The translations under genes and the position numbers were made by a program. From assembly GCF_900115055.1 (NCBI RefSeq), contig NZ_FOVD01000002.1, positions 558,001 through 622,000 of the forward strand: a stretch of 64,000 nucleotides of DNA, read 5' to 3'. Positions 60,276-64,000 of this stretch are shown here, one piece after another. The stretch's first letter is position 1. Each line of letters starts with the position of its first letter. The DNA comes from Chryseobacterium oleae (GTDB lineage: Bacteria; Bacteroidota; Bacteroidia; Flavobacteriales; Weeksellaceae). The notes under the pieces are model-generated. The model was not told where the DNA came from. It did not search any database and worked only from the letters and a program-made list of their open reading frames with translations.

Positions 60276-62723
60276 TTGCAGTACGTCCAAATCGTTTTAC
60301 CCCTTAATTTAAAAGGATCTTTCACCTATAAAGTCCCTGAAGAGCTGATGCCGGATATTCAGCCCGGAATGCGTGTGCTGGTGCCGTTTGGAGGCAAGAA
60401 AATCTATACGGGAATTGTTTTTGAACTTCACGACAATGCGCCTGAAAATTTTGTAGCCAAGGAAGTCATCAGTATTCTGGATGATCAGCCGATTCTTCCT
60501 GAAGAACAGATCAATTTCTGGAACTGGCTTTCAGATTATTATCTGTGCGGATTGGGGGAGATTTACCGTTTTGCATTTCCTTCTTCTTTAAAACTGGAAA
60601 GTGAGACTTATTTAAAATTAAAACCCAATATAACGGTTGATTTTGAAAATCTGGATGTCAATGAAATGTACCTGGTTCAGGCATTGGAAGTGCGTCAGTT
60701 AATTAATTTAACGGATATTGAAGCGTTCATTCCTAAAAAAGATATCATTAAAACGATCAATTCCCTGATCGATCTGCAGTATATTGAAATTGACGAAAAA
60801 ATTGCGGAAAAATATAAAGCAAAGGAAGTCGCATATGTAAAGATTAATGATCAGGTTTTGGGTAACCAGAATCTGACGGAGATTCTTTTAAAACTGAACA
60901 AAGCTCCCAGGCAAAAGGATCTTTTCCTCGCTATTTTAGAAAAACAAACTGAGCATCCTGATATTCCGGTTAAGAAATCTGAACTGTTTGAGGATGGATA
61001 TTTCGGAAGCTCCCATTTCAAATCGCTTGCAGATAAAAATCTTGTCGAAGAATATTATATGCAGAAAGACAGGATTGAGAGTTATGAAGGGGTTATTGAA
61101 GAGCTTGAAGAGCTTTCCGAGCAGCAGAAGGAGGCTAAAATTGAAATAGATGAAGCTTTTGAAGAAGGGAAAAATGTATTGCTGCATGGGGTAACTTCCT
61201 CTGGGAAAACCCATATTTATTTAGAGAAAATCGAAGAATGCATTCAGGAAGGGAAAAATGTCCTGTTTCTGCTTCCCGAAATTTCTCTGACCAAACAGAT
61301 TACCCAAAGGCTGGAAAAAAAATACGGAAGACAGCTTGGTTTCTATCACCAGAAACTGACGGATTTTGAACGGGTAGAAGTCTGGAGAAGAATCAAACAG
61401 AACGATATCAAAATTCTCATAGGAACCCGAAATGCGATGTTTCTGCCGTTTAAAAATATTGGACTGATCGTTGTGGATGAAGAACATGATTCCGCATACA
61501 GGCCAAGAGAAGCTTCCCCTAATTTCAATGCGAAAGATGCTGCACTGGTTTTAGGAAATCTTTACGGAGCGGGTGTAATCCTCGGATCGGCAACGCCTTC
61601 GGTGGAAAGCTACTACAATGCAAGAAAAGATAAAATAAAATATATCTTCCTGAACGAAAGATTCGGGAATGTCAATCTGCCGGAATATGAACTCATCAAC
61701 TTTAAAGAAGCCCAGGAATCTAAAAAGGTCTCCGGGAACTTTTCTTTACACTTGATAGATGAGATCAAAAAAACGGTGGATGAAAAAAATCAGGCCATTG
61801 TGCTTCATAACCGCCGCGGTTATGCCAATGTTATAGAATGTGAAACCTGCGGCTATGTCAATTACTGTTCGAACTGTGATGTTGTAATGACGTATCACAA
61901 GGCTGCGAATGAAATGAAATGCCATTACTGCGGACAGAGAGCCTCAAAACCGAGAAGCTGCCCGAAATGCCAGTCTGAAAACCTGAATGAAAGAGGAGTA
62001 GGTGTAGAGCAGATTCATGAAGAAGTATCTAAACTCTTTCCTGACCATGAAGTAGACCGGATGGATGTAGATTCCATGCGTAAGAAATTTGCGTATGAAA
62101 AGCTATACGAGAAAATTGAAGATGGTGAAACTGACATTATCGTAGGAACGCAGATGATTTCTAAAGGTCTTGATTTTGACCATATCGAACTGGTGACCAT
62201 TCCAAAAGCCGATTCTCTGCTCTATGTGCAGGATTTCAGGGCTGAGGAAAGAGCCTACCAGCTGATCACGCAGGTATCCGGAAGAGCCGGAAGGGTTTCA
62301 GGAAAAGGGAAAATTTTAATTCAGACCTATAATCCCGATCATTCCGTTTTTCAGCTGATCAAGATGAATAATCCGGCGAAAATCTATAAATATATCCTTA
62401 CCGAGCGTCAGAAATTCCACTATCCACCGTTCACAAAGCTCATTATGATCGAGCTGAAGCACCGGAAAGAAGACAAAGTGAACAGAGCTTCCCAGTTTTT
62501 AGGATCCATTTTAAGAAAATACCTTCCTGAAGAATGTGTTTTGGGACCTGAAAGAGCGCAGATTGCAAGGCTAAACAATTTATACCAATTCCAAATTATG
62601 CTTAAACTTCCACGCGGGAAAAAGTATGACGAATTCAAGAAGATGGTTTTGCTGAGTTTGAATGAATTTGATGAAATCACTGCTTATCAAAGTATTAAAA
62701 AAGACGTTTTAGTGGATTTTTAA
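60276..62723 (+). CDS. priA: Primosomal protein N' (PriA helicase)
   Basis: The 815-residue replication-restart helicase loads the replisome at stalled forks. The N-terminal DNA-binding part begins QYVQIVLPLNLKGSFTYKVP. The helicase core has Walker A GVTSSGKTHIYLEK, motif II DEEHD, and GSATPSVESYYNA. The zinc-binding insert includes CETCGYVNYCSNC, MKCHYCGQ and CPKC. Motifs V and VI are GTQMISKGLDF and QVSGRAGR. The start is a TTG: the family N-terminus begins right there and no ATG lies nearby. It stands alone, before dacB. Confidence 0.96.
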   Translation: MQYVQIVLPLNLKGSFTYKVPEELMPDIQPGMRVLVPFGGKKIYTGIVFELHDNAPENFVAKEVISILDDQPILPEEQINFWNWLSDYYLCGLGEIYRFAFPSSLKLESETYLKLKPNITVDFENLDVNEMYLVQALEVRQLINLTDIEAFIPKKDIIKTINSLIDLQYIEIDEKIAEKYKAKEVAYVKINDQVLGNQNLTEILLKLNKAPRQKDLFLAILEKQTEHPDIPVKKSELFEDGYFGSSHFKSLADKNLVEEYYMQKDRIESYEGVIEELEELSEQQKEAKIEIDEAFEEGKNVLLHGVTSSGKTHIYLEKIEECIQEGKNVLFLLPEISLTKQITQRLEKKYGRQLGFYHQKLTDFERVEVWRRIKQNDIKILIGTRNAMFLPFKNIGLIVVDEEHDSAYRPREASPNFNAKDAALVLGNLYGAGVILGSATPSVESYYNARKDKIKYIFLNERFGNVNLPEYELINFKEAQESKKVSGNFSLHLIDEIKKTVDEKNQAIVLHNRRGYANVIECETCGYVNYCSNCDVVMTYHKAANEMKCHYCGQRASKPRSCPKCQSENLNERGVGVEQIHEEVSKLFPDHEVDRMDVDSMRKKFAYEKLYEKIEDGETDIIVGTQMISKGLDFDHIELVTIPKADSLLYVQDFRAEERAYQLITQVSGRAGRVSGKGKILIQTYNPDHSVFQLIKMNNPAKIYKYILTERQKFHYPPFTKLIMIELKHRKEDKVNRASQFLGSILRKYLPEECVLGPERAQIARLNNLYQFQIMLKLPRGKKYDEFKKMVLLSLNEFDEITAYQSIKKDVLVDF

Positions 62724-62788
62724 CATTTTTTAACAAACTTTAGGCTCTTTTATAAGACCTCTGTGACCCTTTATCTGACAATAATTTC

Positions 62789-62796
62789 TACTTTTG
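62789..62796 (+). promoter_or_regulatory. Candidate -7 box of dacB
   Basis: TACTTTTG matches TAnnTTTG, 88 bp before the dacB ATG, giving a leader of about 80 bases. No clear -33 TTG at the usual distance. Confidence 0.4.
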
Positions 62797-62883
62797 GTCG
62801 TTGATTAAGTGTTTGGCTCTTTAATTGGATGATTTAACTTATCATTTTTTATTGTGTCAAACTATGGAACCAAAAAAAGATAG

Positions 62884-64000
62884 ATGGTAAATTACAGAAA
62901 ATATATTTCAAGTGCAGCGGTATTGGCTTCTGGGTTTTTCCTTGCTCAATCTACCGTTTCTACCGTTCTTTACTCACAGGCTTACGATAATCAAAGAAGT
63001 ACTTTGAATCTGCCTTCTCCCATTACTTCGGTAGCGGAGAAGACAATTTTGTCGGCCAAAGAGCTCGTAGACATAAATGTAAACACAATGATGGCGGATC
63101 CTGTGCTGAAAAATGCCAGTTGGGGATTCGTAGTGTATGACCCGAAAACGAAGAAGGTGATCTCTTCGTACAACGAAAATACTCCTTTAGTTCCGGCTTC
63201 TACTACCAAATTGTTAACTACGGAAACAGCATTGAACCTTTTAGGCGAAAACTACCGTTGGATGACGCAGCTGGAATATTCAGGGACTATTGATGAAAGT
63301 GGAGTTTTAAATGGAAACTTGTATCTGATAGGCAGCGGAGACCCTTCTTTAGGAACCAATAAAGCAGGAGCGTGGTCGTACAGAGACATTGTTTCAGACT
63401 TCATGAGCGGACTTTCCCGCGAAGGTATCAAAAAGGTAAATGGTGATATTATCATTCAGACAGCGCTTTTCAAAGGCAATATTACAATGCTTCCGGAAAA
63501 TGTTGTATGGCTTGAAAACAATAATTACTACCTGCCTGTAGGAACTACCCGCGAGATCAATCCGGCAAACGAAAAGCTGATTGTGAAAAAATCAGGATTT
63601 GCTTCCGATAAAAAGTATTTCTACGTTTCTCCTTATGTAAACCAGATGGTGTATGCTGAAAAGTATGATGGAGACGGTGTTTTAACGACAAAACTTCCGG
63701 ATGCTCCGGCTTATCTTGCCAATACGTTCAGAACGACACTGGTGAAAAGTGGAATTGGAGTAACAGGGAAAGTAACGCCAAAAATGACGGATGCAGCACC
63801 TGAAAGCAGAAAACTGGTAGCAGCTTATAAATCTCCTACATTAGGTGATATTGTATTCTATACCAACCAGCACAGTGACAATTCTCTTGCAGAAGCTTTA
63901 CTGAAAACAGTAGGGTACCAGAAAATGGGCGACCAGACTTCTGAATCAGGAAGAATAGTCGTAACCAACCACCTTAAAAATGAAAGCTTCGATATGATCG
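62884..64000 (+). CDS. dacB: D-alanyl-D-alanine carboxypeptidase/endopeptidase (PBP4, S13), 5' part
   Basis: The gene runs off the window after 372 codons. It begins with a signal peptide (ISSAAVLASGFFLAQ) and has the S13 (PBP4) layout: the nucleophile motif S106-T-T-K109 in LVPASTTKLLTTETALNLLG (first 20 residues shown), the family insertion with GNLYLIGSGDPSLG, and the SxN motif S331-D332-N333 in HSDNSLAEALLK. The third motif (KTG) would lie beyond the window. The enzyme trims or cleaves cross-links in peptidoglycan in the periplasm. Confidence 0.93.
   Translation, partial: MVNYRKYISSAAVLASGFFLAQSTVSTVLYSQAYDNQRSTLNLPSPITSVAEKTILSAKELVDINVNTMMADPVLKNASWGFVVYDPKTKKVISSYNENTPLVPASTTKLLTTETALNLLGENYRWMTQLEYSGTIDESGVLNGNLYLIGSGDPSLGTNKAGAWSYRDIVSDFMSGLSREGIKKVNGDIIIQTALFKGNITMLPENVVWLENNNYYLPVGTTREINPANEKLIVKKSGFASDKKYFYVSPYVNQMVYAEKYDGDGVLTTKLPDAPAYLANTFRTTLVKSGIGVTGKVTPKMTDAAPESRKLVAAYKSPTLGDIVFYTNQHSDNSLAEALLKTVGYQKMGDQTSESGRIVVTNHLKNESFDMI

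Overview
The window looks like chromosomal DNA of a Chryseobacterium-type flavobacterium (Bacteroidota, Weeksellaceae). The evidence is an AT-rich composition, Bacteroidota promoters (-33 TTG, -7 TAnnTTTG) at rpsA and rplS, no clear Shine-Dalgarno leaders, and seven secreted proteins with type IX secretion (T9SS) C-terminal sorting domains. The RsmA variant (NFPYN), the ftsX-DUF3098-uppP-truB gene order and a Flavobacterium-type glycosylasparaginase also fit. The genus is an inference; no rRNA or tRNA gene lies in the window to confirm it.

Layout: 1-2.8 kb holds two tandem T9SS type B (CHU_C) surface proteins. 2.8-8.2 kb is a housekeeping block: rsmA facing away, then ftsX, DUF3098, uppP, a lipoprotein, truB, an outer-membrane-type protein and rluF, tightly packed or overlapping. 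8.4-20 kb carries a beta-propeller lipoprotein, a five-repeat HhH protein, a MerR regulator, a reprolysin-type T9SS protease, an AraC regulator, ccoG, an S41 peptidase and an SMP-30-like lipoprotein. 20.4-33 kb has a second paralogous reprolysin-type protease, a DbpA-like helicase, a secreted Ntn hydrolase, rpsA, a VWA-like T9SS protein and an M36 fungalysin. 32.7-43.7 kb has EamA, DUF418, an alpha/beta hydrolase, rplS, a T9SS metallophosphoesterase, DUF3667, a MORN-like protein and DoxX. 43.8-47.5 kb carries the two CoA-transferase subunits, split apart by an inverted ABC exporter. 47.8-64 kb has DUF4197, a GH20 hexosaminidase, a Crp/Fnr regulator with a split YeeE/YedE transporter pair, glycosylasparaginase, cutC, a GxxExxY protein, a GH2 beta-mannosidase, an AEC transporter, priA and the start of dacB.

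Functional themes: secreted proteases plus glycan enzymes. GH20 hexosaminidase, glycosylasparaginase and beta-mannosidase lie within 10 kb and could act on the N-glycan core. These fit a saprophytic or host-associated degrader of protein and glycoprotein.

The most unusual content is between genes. (1) A repeat superfamily with a conserved hairpin (GAATCAAY-GAA-RTTGATTC, with a covarying base pair) forms two tandem clusters, at 40.8-41.3 kb and 54.8-55.4 kb. The second runs straight into a GxxExxY gene of the PD-(D/E)XK nuclease fold, and an inverted truncated copy lies at 59.9 kb. (2) A composite intergenic repeat of about 250 bp with ordered modules occurs three times (9.7, 24.5 and 46.5 kb), once inverted. 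(3) A compact array of four near-contiguous hairpins lies downstream of the rplS terminator and may be a structured RNA. No CRISPR array, complete insertion sequence, prophage or recognisable defence operon was seen.
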